Source of the DNA: Synergistales bacterium
GTDB taxonomy: Bacteria > Synergistota > Synergistia > Synergistales > Synergistaceae
Length of the DNA: 19,160 bases
Direction of reading: 5' to 3'
NCBI GenBank assembly: GCA_026002695.1
Contig: BOCB01000030.1
Span: 1 to 19,160 of the forward strand
Within the stretch, counting starts at the first letter, position 1. The number at the start of each line of letters is the position of its first letter. The notes below the pieces were generated by a model, which saw only the letters and a list, made by a program, of their open reading frames with translations, did no database searches and was not told the origin of the DNA. The translations under genes were made by a program, and so were the position numbers. Shown here one piece after another: positions 13,360 through 19,160 of the stretch.

Positions 13360-14772
13360 CTACGCCCTGTCGTAATCGTCCGTCACCCTCGTTATGTCGT
13401 CCTCTCCCACGTATTCGCCTATTTGAACCTCGATTATCTCCAAGGGTATCTTGCCGGGGTTTTCCAACCTGTGGAGCTTGCCCTTCGGGACGAAGAAACT
13501 TTCCCCCTCATGTATCAGAAACTCCTCGGCGTCGGAGCCGTCCATGCCGCGAACCGTAACTAACGCCGCGCCCTTCACGACAACCCAGTGCTCGGAGCGG
13601 TGGATGTGATACTGCAAGGACAGGCGTTCCCCGGGGAGAACCTCTATTTTCTTTATCTTGTGGCGCTCGCCCTTCGACAGCACTTTGTAAGTGCCCCACG
13701 GACGCGCGCTCTGCGGGGACTCCATTACCTCCTCGCGCCCGGCGTCGGCGAGCTCGCGCACCACGCCGCGCACGCGATGCGACGAACCGCGCGGCGCTAT
13801 GAAGAGCGCGTCCGGCGTATCGACCACTATCATGGAGTCAAGGTCTACGCCGCATATCAGCCTGTCACACCCGACAACGAGGTTGTCCTGACATCCGCGT
13901 ATGACAGCGCAATCCGAAACGGCGTTGCCGTCCGAGTCCTTCCCGGAGTTCTCGTAGACGGCGTCCCACGAGCCGACGTCCGACCATCCGGCGTCAAGAG
14001 GGACGCAGACGATGTTCCTCGCCTTCTCCATGATGGCGTAGTCTATTGATTGTTTGGGAATGGAGCGGAAGCACGAAATAATATCCTCGGGAGCGGCGTC
14101 AAATATCGCGGCGCCTTCAGGAAAGTGCTCGCGATAGGCCGTGATCATGTCCGACACGCGGAAACAAAATATCCCTCCGTTCCAGTAATAAGCGCCCTGC
14201 TCGATATACGCCTTCGCCGCCGCCTCGTCCGGTTTCTCGACGAACTCCTCCGCTATGAGCCAGCCGCTTCCGGAACTCACCGTTCTGATATAGCCGAAGC
14301 CTGTGTCGGGGCGCGCGGGCTTTATGCCAAACGTTACGATATTGCCTGATTTCGCCGCGCCCTCCGCCGTCCTGACCGCCTCAGCGAAGCGCGCTTCGTC
14401 GCGTATCAGGTGGTCGCTCGGACAGACGACAACCACGTCGTCATAGGACGCGCCCCTTCCAAGCAGACTCACTATCCCGAGAGCCACGGCGGGGGCGGTG
14501 TTTCTGCCTTCCGGCTCGTCTATTACGCAATCCCCGCTTATTTTGAGGGGCGCGAGCTGATTGGTTACGAGCGGCCTCCACTTACGGGAGGCTATCACGC
14601 AGAGGCGCCCGGGCGCGCTTACCTTCGAGGCGCGGAGAAGCGTGCGCTGCAAGAGCGTCATGGAGTCTCCGCAAACGGATAAAAACTGCTTCGGCATCTC
14701 CTCGCGGGAGAGAGGCCAGAGGCGTGTGCCGCTCCCGCCCGCCAGAATCATGGAATATACGTTATTCAACAT
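13360..14772 (-). CDS. manC: Mannose-1-phosphate guanylyltransferase / mannose-6-phosphate isomerase
   Basis: 470-residue bifunctional enzyme (ManC/AlgA type II). The N-terminal nucleotidyltransferase begins SMILAGGSGTRLWPLSREEM and then PKQFL (pyrophosphorylase signature, residues 7-31), with EEFVEKPDEA contributing the FVEKP sugar-nucleotide motif. The C-terminal cupin isomerase domain (about 345-465) carries RPWGTYKVL, GERLSLQYHIHRSEHWVVVK (metal-binding His and Glu) and GKLHRLEN. It makes GDP-mannose for capsule, exopolysaccharide or glycan synthesis. The start ATG 14772 overlaps the end of the acidic upstream gene by 11 nt; with only a weak GAGAAG before it, translation is probably coupled. 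It belongs to a minus-strand run starting with the tail-anchored proteins. Confidence 0.95.
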   Translation of the reverse strand: MLNNVYSMILAGGSGTRLWPLSREEMPKQFLSVCGDSMTLLQRTLLRASKVSAPGRLCVIASRKWRPLVTNQLAPLKISGDCVIDEPEGRNTAPAVALGIVSLLGRGASYDDVVVVCPSDHLIRDEARFAEAVRTAEGAAKSGNIVTFGIKPARPDTGFGYIRTVSSGSGWLIAEEFVEKPDEAAAKAYIEQGAYYWNGGIFCFRVSDMITAYREHFPEGAAIFDAAPEDIISCFRSIPKQSIDYAIMEKARNIVCVPLDAGWSDVGSWDAVYENSGKDSDGNAVSDCAVIRGCQDNLVVGCDRLICGVDLDSMIVVDTPDALFIAPRGSSHRVRGVVRELADAGREEVMESPQSARPWGTYKVLSKGERHKIKKIEVLPGERLSLQYHIHRSEHWVVVKGAALVTVRGMDGSDAEEFLIHEGESFFVPKGKLHRLENPGKIPLEIIEVQIGEYVGEDDITRVTDDYDRA

Positions 14773-15211
14773 ATCTTCTCACCGGGGTCTCGTCGATTAT
14801 GGCTTCTTCGCCCAAGTCGTCTTCTTCCTCGTCGAAATTAACGTCATCGTCAATATCCGATTGCTCGTCGTCGTCTTCTTCTTCTTCCTCATCGTCTTCC
14901 TGCTCGAAATCGACATCCTCGTCGATATCGTCGATTATTGACGGCCAGAAGAGATCCTTATCCTTAGATGAGACGAACTGGTCAAATACCTTGCTCGACA
15001 GCATACTTGCCAAGAAGTGCTTGCAGACATCGTTATCCGACATCACGAACGCGCCGATTATCATCTTCCGCCTCATGTCACGTTCGCGCAGCTGCTTGTT
15101 AAGCAGCGCCTTTTTCTCGCTCAGAAGCGCCGCGAGCTCATCCAGTTCCTTCTTAATCTCCTTGACGGATTTTCCCTTGGCCTTGAGAGGCTTGTCCTTT
15201 GCCCGTGCCAT
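14762..15211 (-). CDS. Small protein with basic coiled coil and acidic tail, unknown function
   Basis: 149 residues. Residues 1-45 are Lys-rich and predicted helical (KSVKEIKKELDELAALLSEK, then NKQLRERDMRRK). The centre has MIIGAFVMSDNDVCKHFLAS and a hydrophobic patch DLFWPSIID. From about residue 94 the tail is almost all Asp and Glu. The N-terminal pattern faintly recalls small mobilisation proteins (RRK then hydrophobic-GA), but not enough to name it. A strong RBS (GGGAGGG, 7 nt before ATG 15211) and an 11-nt overlap with manC show it is a real gene translated with manC. The acidic tail could act as a nucleic-acid mimic or ion binder. Confidence 0.7.
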   Translation of the reverse strand: MARAKDKPLKAKGKSVKEIKKELDELAALLSEKKALLNKQLRERDMRRKMIIGAFVMSDNDVCKHFLASMLSSKVFDQFVSSKDKDLFWPSIIDDIDEDVDFEQEDDEEEEEDDDEQSDIDDDVNFDEEEDDLGEEAIIDETPVRRYVE

Positions 15212-15279
15212 CGTGTTCCCTCCCGATTTTGCCGCTTTATGGGCGACCGCACGAGTCGTCCGTTCGGTGTTTATATTTA

Positions 15280-15309
15280 CCCTTTAGGCTTCCAATAAAA
15301 CCGGTCTTC
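15280..15309 (+). repeat. Dispersed repeat, copy C
   Basis: CCCTTTAGGCTTCCAATAAA at 15280, then ACCGGTCTTC, in the 161-nt gap between two minus-strand genes. Same family as copies at 4585, 7290 and 18146. A nearby short duplication, GTTCCCTCCCGATTT, occurs at about 15213 and 15314. Confidence 0.6.
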
Positions 15310-15372
15310 CGCGTTCCCTCCCGATTTCGCTTTGGCGGAGGGGACCGTCTCGGCCGCCGGTTCAGCTTTTTC

Positions 15373-16305
15373 TTACATAAAAAACACGATTATTAATATT
15401 ATCACGCACAGCGAGAAAATACCGACGCTTATCGACGCCATTGAAGAGGGCTGCTGCGAATGCCGGGAAGCGGCGGCAGTATTCCTGCCTTTGCCGGCCG
15501 CTTTCATTCGGACGCTGTTAGAGACCGACATTATGCCCGACACCCCCTCCGAAAGGGTGAGAACCACGGATGTCTTGCCGAGTCCTTTAGGAGATACCTT
15601 CTTGACCGTACCCGGAAGCGTCCCGTCGAAACCGGGGATGTTTTTTTCGAATGTATTATAGTAGGAGGATTCCCGCTGCAACAGGCATATAACAACGTCC
15701 CCCGGCGAGATGTCAATGGGGGCAATTCCGGTTACCGGGTCGGTTATCGGCGCGCAGCGGATGAACATCTCGTTGGATTTCTCCTCGGTTTCGCCGATAT
15801 CATCCTCCTCGTCCTCGTCGTCCTCGTTCGCTTTTGCCTCGGCCTTGGCGCGTTGTTCGCGCTCAAGCTCCAGAACGTCCTCCATGAACGGCAGTCTCTC
15901 CACGAGCTCGGATTCGGTCACCTTGCTCAGTTCCAAGAACGTCATGACGGATATCTCGAATCTCTCGGAAAACAAATCCCTTATCTTGCGCTCCGCCGCC
16001 TTTGCGTCGATTTCTTCGCGCTCCTTCCACGCGAGGAACAGGCGATTTATATCCACATAATCCTTTAAGGCGTTTTCGCAGTAGGTTAGGAGATTGTCTT
16101 CATCCGCGGCGCGCTCCTGCGCAATCACGGCGAGCACATCGGAGACCGGCGCTTCCGGCGGCAGTTTCGAGCGCATGAAACGCGTCCGCGCGGGGTACTG
16201 CTTAGAGGTTGACGATACGCAGATAAACGCCCCGCAGATGGAGCTCAGGGTCTTGTCCTTGCCGTCAATTACCCCTTTTGCTATGAGAAATTCGTCGTTG
16301 TCCAT
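15373..16305 (-). CDS. Tail-anchored acidic protein, paralogue 2
   Basis: 310 residues of unknown function. A single hydrophobic segment lies at the extreme C-terminus (about 287-310, ISVGIFSLCVIILIIVFFM), so it is predicted to be tail-anchored with the bulk in the cytoplasm. An acidic linker (about 158-175) precedes a domain shared with the neighbouring gene: MFIRCAPITDPVTGIAP, FDGTLPGTV and SVVLTLSEGVSGIMSVS. The N-terminal half is mostly helical and charged. The RBS is poor (GGGGGGC with a 10-nt gap to ATG 16305). It sits 32 nt downstream of its paralogue, so they are likely co-transcribed. Confidence 0.75.
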   Translation of the reverse strand: MDNDEFLIAKGVIDGKDKTLSSICGAFICVSSTSKQYPARTRFMRSKLPPEAPVSDVLAVIAQERAADEDNLLTYCENALKDYVDINRLFLAWKEREEIDAKAAERKIRDLFSERFEISVMTFLELSKVTESELVERLPFMEDVLELEREQRAKAEAKANEDDEDEEDDIGETEEKSNEMFIRCAPITDPVTGIAPIDISPGDVVICLLQRESSYYNTFEKNIPGFDGTLPGTVKKVSPKGLGKTSVVLTLSEGVSGIMSVSNSVRMKAAGKGRNTAAASRHSQQPSSMASISVGIFSLCVIILIIVFFM

Positions 16306-16337
16306 GTTTTATTGCCCCCCAACCTTACGGTGAACCG

Positions 16338-17300
16338 TCACAGTGACAGCAGATAATAAATAAGCAGCCCTGCCGACGCAATGAGGAGCAAAGCGGCGCC
16401 GCCAAGTACCAACTCAGGTGGAATATTGGTCTGCGCGAACTTGCCCTTGGTCCGTTTGCCGCTCGGTTTCAGCGGCGCCGCGGCTCTTATCTTCACCTTG
16501 CCTGACAATTTCATTACGCCTACCACGCCCTCGGCGAGAGTAAGGCTGATGATGGAGGTACCGTATTCGTTCACCAGCATATTCGTCACGGTCGCGGTAA
16601 TCGTGCCGTCGAAGCTCGGATTCGTGCCTGAGATCAGTTTGTAAAAGACGGAATCCGGGCGCAGCTGGGCGTAAACCAAGTCGTCGGTTCGGAGCTCGTT
16701 CATTGCGACGCCGAATACCGGATCCAAAATCGGATCGCATTTTATGAATATATCCTTGCTTTCCTCCGGCAGGCCATCATAGTCCATTTCAGCGCCGTCG
16801 CCGGCGGCGTTTGTCTCCAACAGCTCGCTGCCCTTCTTCTCGGCCTCCGGCTTGGAGGATTCGCCGCCCGGCATATTGAACGCTTCTAAATCCTCGCTTG
16901 TGGCGGCAACGAAATTGATGAAGCAAACGGCCTTTAATTTGAGCGCGTCGGAACAATATCGCGATACCGCCTGTTCGGCCGGTTTGGTGTTCAAGTTTCT
17001 GGCTATTAAGTTGAGCTCGGCGCCGTCGCGGAGAAAACGTTCAAGCTCCCGCTCGTACTGAGTGTCACGAATGTTCCTGTCGGAGCTCTCTTTGGCCCTC
17101 AGGTGACTGGCGAGCAGTTCCTTCCAGTGCTCCGACTGAGATTCCGCGCCGAGACCAAAGACAACGCTGATATACTTGATATGGCGACGCGAAGCAACCG
17201 CGAGAAATGACCCTCTGACATTGTCGTCACTCTCGTTCTTTGCGTCTACATAACCATGAACGATTACGAAAGACTCAAGCTCGTTCCCTATATTATCCAT
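16338..17300 (-). CDS. Tail-anchored protein, paralogue 1
   Basis: 320 residues of unknown function, with a C-terminal membrane segment (about 294-318, ELVLGGAALLLIASAGLLIY). It shares with the next gene the order: a short N-terminal strand region (FVIVHGYVDAKN against FLIAKGVIDGKD), a helical middle, a charged linker, then DIFIKCDPILDPVFGVAM, FDGTITATV and IISLTLAEGVVGVMKLS. The identity is confined mainly to about 80 residues, so the duplication is old. RBS AGGAG is 7 nt before ATG 17300. It appears to be the first gene of the minus-strand run leading to manC. The shared domain may be a small beta-barrel. I have no functional assignment. Confidence 0.75.
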   Translation of the reverse strand: MDNIGNELESFVIVHGYVDAKNESDDNVRGSFLAVASRRHIKYISVVFGLGAESQSEHWKELLASHLRAKESSDRNIRDTQYERELERFLRDGAELNLIARNLNTKPAEQAVSRYCSDALKLKAVCFINFVAATSEDLEAFNMPGGESSKPEAEKKGSELLETNAAGDGAEMDYDGLPEESKDIFIKCDPILDPVFGVAMNELRTDDLVYAQLRPDSVFYKLISGTNPSFDGTITATVTNMLVNEYGTSIISLTLAEGVVGVMKLSGKVKIRAAAPLKPSGKRTKGKFAQTNIPPELVLGGAALLLIASAGLLIYYLLSL

Positions 17301-17385
17301 GTCTCGCTCCTAAACACATATTTTATAGAGTAATGCTAAGTTTATACTTAAAATACCGACTGCCTTTACGCTCATTCATAGTATC

Positions 17386-17402
17386 ATTATAGCATTATTA
17401 TA
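17386..17402 (-). promoter_or_regulatory. Candidate -10 boxes for the tail-anchored/manC cluster
   Basis: On the minus strand two perfect TATAAT hexamers occur 11 nt apart (17402-17397 and 17391-17386), about 90 nt before ATG 17300, in an AT-rich gap. A good -35 is not evident, so the exact start site is uncertain. Confidence 0.4.
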
Positions 17403-17458
17403 GCATCCATTGTTGATATTAAGGAAAGCTCTGATTTGTTTTTCAAAACTTGATCTTG

Positions 17459-17514
17459 GTAAATGCTGATTTATTGTTAGGAGCCTAAAGGGTAACGATA
17501 AAAACCTGACCGGC
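17459..17514 (-). repeat. Left arm of a 56-58 nt inverted repeat (dispersed repeat copy D)
   Basis: The reverse complement of this stretch matches 18122-18179 with about four mismatches and a 2-nt difference in a T-run. It includes the dispersed CCCTTTAGGCT family sequence in reverse. The two arms bracket the truncated radical-SAM gene. Confidence 0.75.
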
Positions 17515-17557
17515 GCTTACCTTGATTGCAAAACTATGGATCAACTTGAAATGGCTA

Positions 17558-17586
17558 TTGCAGTCTAAGCGTTATCTGATTATAAT
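17558..17586 (+). promoter_or_regulatory. Promoter of the truncated radical-SAM gene
   Basis: TTGCAG (17558-17563) and a perfect TATAAT (17581-17586) with a 17-nt spacer. Transcription would start near 17593. A hairpin CAGCGG/CCGCTG (17594-17618) directly precedes the Shine-Dalgarno AAGGGGAGG (17619-17627). Confidence 0.6.
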
Positions 17587-17636
17587 ACGGACTCAGCGGA
17601 TATTTAAAATAGCCGCTGAAGGGGAGGATGATTCTT

Positions 17637-18034
17637 TTGAGAGAAGAGAAGAGAAGAGAAGAGAAGAGAAGCCTAAAACTTTATTAGTCAATCCTAATTG
17701 GCTGCCTGTCGAGGGCAGTGTTTGGGATTCCATATCGTCCATCATGCCGCCGTTGGGCCTGGCGTGGTTGGCCGCGACATTAGAACAACATTCTTTTCCG
17801 GTCTCAATAAAGGATTTCATGGCCGAACAAAATAGCTTTGAAGATGATATACAATTTATTAAATCTCAAAAAATTGATTACCTCGGCATTACTTCGACAA
17901 CCCCGCAAATTAACGCAGGTTTGGTGTTAGCTAAAGCAAGTAAAGAAGCAAACAGAGATTCTATCGTGATTCTCGGCGGCGTCCACCCCACTGTCATGCC
18001 AAATGAAATTCTAATGGATAATTCAGTGGTTTAA
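17637..18034 (+). pseudogene. Truncated B12-binding radical-SAM gene with (GAGAA)6 tract
   Basis: From about 17672 the frame encodes PKTLLVNPNWLP, SSIMPPLGLAWLAATLEQHS, DYLGITSTTPQINAG and VILGGVHPTVMP, the cobalamin-binding Rossmann domain that opens B12-dependent radical-SAM enzymes (P-P-x-G-L motif and GG-x-H-x-T motif). It stops at TAA 18032-18034 after about 120 residues; the Cys-rich radical-SAM domain is missing. The start best placed for the RBS is TTG 17637 (9 nt after AAGGGGAGG), with ATG 17628 in the same frame, but both are out of frame with the domain because of the pentanucleotide tract and stop at 17685-17687. The open frame extends upstream to TTG 17522 in the domain's frame, but that lies before the promoter. 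Lower GC than neighbours suggests transfer. Confidence 0.65.
17641..17670 (+). repeat. Pentanucleotide tract (GAGAA)x6
   Basis: Six perfect GAGAA units lie between the start codon and the B12-binding domain. A gain or loss of one unit shifts the frame by 5 nt. Five or eight units would put TTG 17637 in frame with the domain; six do not. Confidence 0.9.
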
Positions 18035-18121
18035 AGGCTGTTTTGAAAACATCTGCCAATAAAAAATAAGTAAGCGCTGATTAATTAGCCGAAATTGGAT
18101 TTAGCCGTTTCGAGATGCAGA

Positions 18122-18179
18122 GCCGGTCAGGTTTTTTTATCTTCACCCTTTAGGCTTCTAACAATAAATCAGCATTTAC
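18122..18179 (+). repeat. Right arm of the inverted repeat (dispersed repeat copy E)
   Basis: GCCGGTCAGG, T7, ATCTTCA, then CCCTTTAGGCTTCTAACAAT and AAATCAGCATTTAC; inverted partner of 17459-17514. Between 18035 and 18121 I see no gene, only AT-rich sequence after the truncated frame. Confidence 0.75.
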
Positions 18180-18295
18180 ATAATTGAGCTTCTAAACGTA
18201 TAGCTCGCTGGCGGTATTCGGTCTTTGCGCGCGGGGCCGAACCCGCGGCTTTATTTCCGCGCCGGCTTCTTCGCGGCGGGCTTGCCGCGAAATCA
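18180..18295. other. Noncoding gap before trmFO with GC-rich palindromes
   Basis: No gene seen. CGCGGG/CCCGCG (about 18219-18247 region) and TTCGCGGC (18270-18277) with GCCGCGAA (18284-18291) can fold. The second lies just past the trmFO stop on the minus strand and may serve as its 3'-end hairpin, although no U-tract follows. Confidence 0.4.
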
Positions 18296-19160
18296 TTACC
18301 GGGGGAAAATGGAGGAATTGATGAAATTTTCGAGCGTCTCCGTTGAGCGTACTCCGTAGAGTTGGCAGCGTTCGGGCTTGCTGAGTTTCTTTCTCTTGCC
18401 GGAGGCGTCTCTCGCCTCGAGCGGAGGGAATATTCCGAGGTTTACGTTCATAGGCTGAAATGAATCCGCCTCCGCCGTCATCAGGTAGCGCAGCAGTGAG
18501 CCTATCGCCGTCTCAGGCGGCCACTCCGGCATATCCAGCCCGTACAGAAGCGCGTACATATTCAGCGCGGCGACCAAACCCGACGCCGTGCTCTCGACAT
18601 AGCCCTCGACGCCCGTTATCTGCCCGGCGAGAAATAAATCCTCCCGCGCCGGTTTCCCGTCCGACAGAGGGCGCATGAATCTGTCCAATACCTTTGGAGC
18701 GCAGACGAAGGCGTTTTCGTGCATGACGCCCTTTCGCGCAAAATCAGCCTCGCGCAGCGCCGGTATCATGCGGAACACCCTCTCCTGCTCCGGCCATCGC
18801 AGGTTCGTCTGAAAACCGACCATGTTATAGAGTGTGCCGTCGGCGTTATCCCGCCTGAGCTGAACGACGGCGTAGGGTTCGCGGCCCGTCGCCGGGTCGG
18901 GCAGACCTACGGGGCGCATGGGGCCGTATCGCAGAACGTCAACGCCGCGATCTGCCATCACCTCGACCGGAAGGCAGCCCTCGAAATATTTTTTTGCCTT
19001 GGATTTTTGCGCGCTGTCCTCTTGTTCATGCGCATGAATCGGAGTCCTTTCAGCGGAGGTGAGAGCGAACTGAAACGCCTCGTACTGCGTCCTGTCCATC
19101 GGGCAGTTTATATAGTCGCTTTCCCCGCCGTACCTTCCGGCACTGTACGCGAGGTTCATA
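18296..19160 (-). CDS. trmFO: TrmFO, folate-dependent tRNA (uracil-54-C5) methyltransferase (partial)
   Basis: The C-terminal 288 codons or so of a protein that normally has about 440-460; the N-terminal FAD-binding Rossmann part lies beyond the right edge. TrmFO uses methylene-tetrahydrofolate and FADH2 to make ribothymidine at position 54 of tRNA. Signature blocks: LAYSAGRYGGESDYINCPM, FEGCLPVEVMADRGVDVLRY, GPMRPVGLPDPATG, PYAVVQLRRDNADGTLYNMV, GFQTNLRWPEQERVFRMIPA and LFLAGQITGVEGYVESTASG (the GidA-like FAD-contact block). The order and spacing match the family. The methionine at 19159 is internal. No truncation or frameshift is seen in the visible part. It is the only housekeeping gene at this end and follows the inverted-repeat island. 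Confidence 0.95.
   Translation of the reverse strand, partial: MNLAYSAGRYGGESDYINCPMDRTQYEAFQFALTSAERTPIHAHEQEDSAQKSKAKKYFEGCLPVEVMADRGVDVLRYGPMRPVGLPDPATGREPYAVVQLRRDNADGTLYNMVGFQTNLRWPEQERVFRMIPALREADFARKGVMHENAFVCAPKVLDRFMRPLSDGKPAREDLFLAGQITGVEGYVESTASGLVAALNMYALLYGLDMPEWPPETAIGSLLRYLMTAEADSFQPMNVNLGIFPPLEARDASGKRKKLSKPERCQLYGVRSTETLENFINSSIFPR

Noticed and set aside
17522..17636. TTG 17522 as the start of the radical-SAM fragment
   Set aside because: It lies upstream of a strong promoter match (17558-17586), has no RBS, and the encoded stretch is not like any family N-terminus.

Overview
The window looks like a chromosomal segment of a flagellated, anaerobic, amino-acid-using bacterium. 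The mix of a corrinoid-activator-like ferredoxin/ASKHA ATPase, a GltS carrier paired with a TAXI binding protein, TrmFO, a very long flagellin and GC-rich codon use fits Synergistota or a similar lineage. That placement is inferred from content; no 16S or other marker is present.

Layout. 1-110: tail of an unidentified plus-strand gene, then a terminator. 281-2832: a plus-strand pair, a CobW/G3E GTPase with a His-rich linker and a 2Fe-2S/ASKHA protein (reductive corrinoid activator type), closed by a terminator. 2922-4241: a group II intron sitting 2 nt after that terminator's T-run; its reverse transcriptase/maturase gene is broken by a large internal deletion and a frameshift. 4321-8005: the flagellin locus, with a sigma-70 promoter, a long structured leader, an 813-aa flagellin, a FlaG-like gene and a 3' tail. 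8130-9230: toxin-antitoxin material, comprising a decayed DUF1778/GNAT pair and an apparently intact Panacea/PemK-MazF pair. 9300-10934: phosphoglucomutase. On the minus strand, 17300 down to 11007: two paralogous tail-anchored proteins, an acidic coiled-coil protein, ManC, GltS and a TAXI binding protein, all in one direction. 17459-18179: an imperfect inverted repeat enclosing a truncated B12-binding radical-SAM gene whose start lies before a (GAGAA)6 tract. 18296-19160: the 3' part of trmFO on the minus strand.

The most notable signal is RNA-level. About eleven small hairpins around flagellin and flaG present AGGA, AGGGA, AAGGAG or TGGA in the apical loop, close to the published CsrA/RsmA consensus (RUACARGGAUGU, ANGGA in a loop). 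They include the flagellin Shine-Dalgarno itself and an exact 20-nt upstream duplicate of it, a U-tailed terminator structure between flagellin and flaG with two such hairpins nested inside, and a tandemly duplicated four-hairpin array ending in a strong terminator downstream of flaG. This looks like a CsrA-controlled flagellin operon carrying its own CsrA-titrating RNA, similar in logic to CsrB/RsmZ but encoded in cis in the 3' region. CsrA itself is not in the window, so this is inference from motif and structure.

Secondary points of interest are the TAXI-GltS pairing without TRAP membrane subunits, the phase-variation-like tract, a dispersed repeat family with about five copies, and the paralogous tail-anchored proteins of unknown function beside manC.
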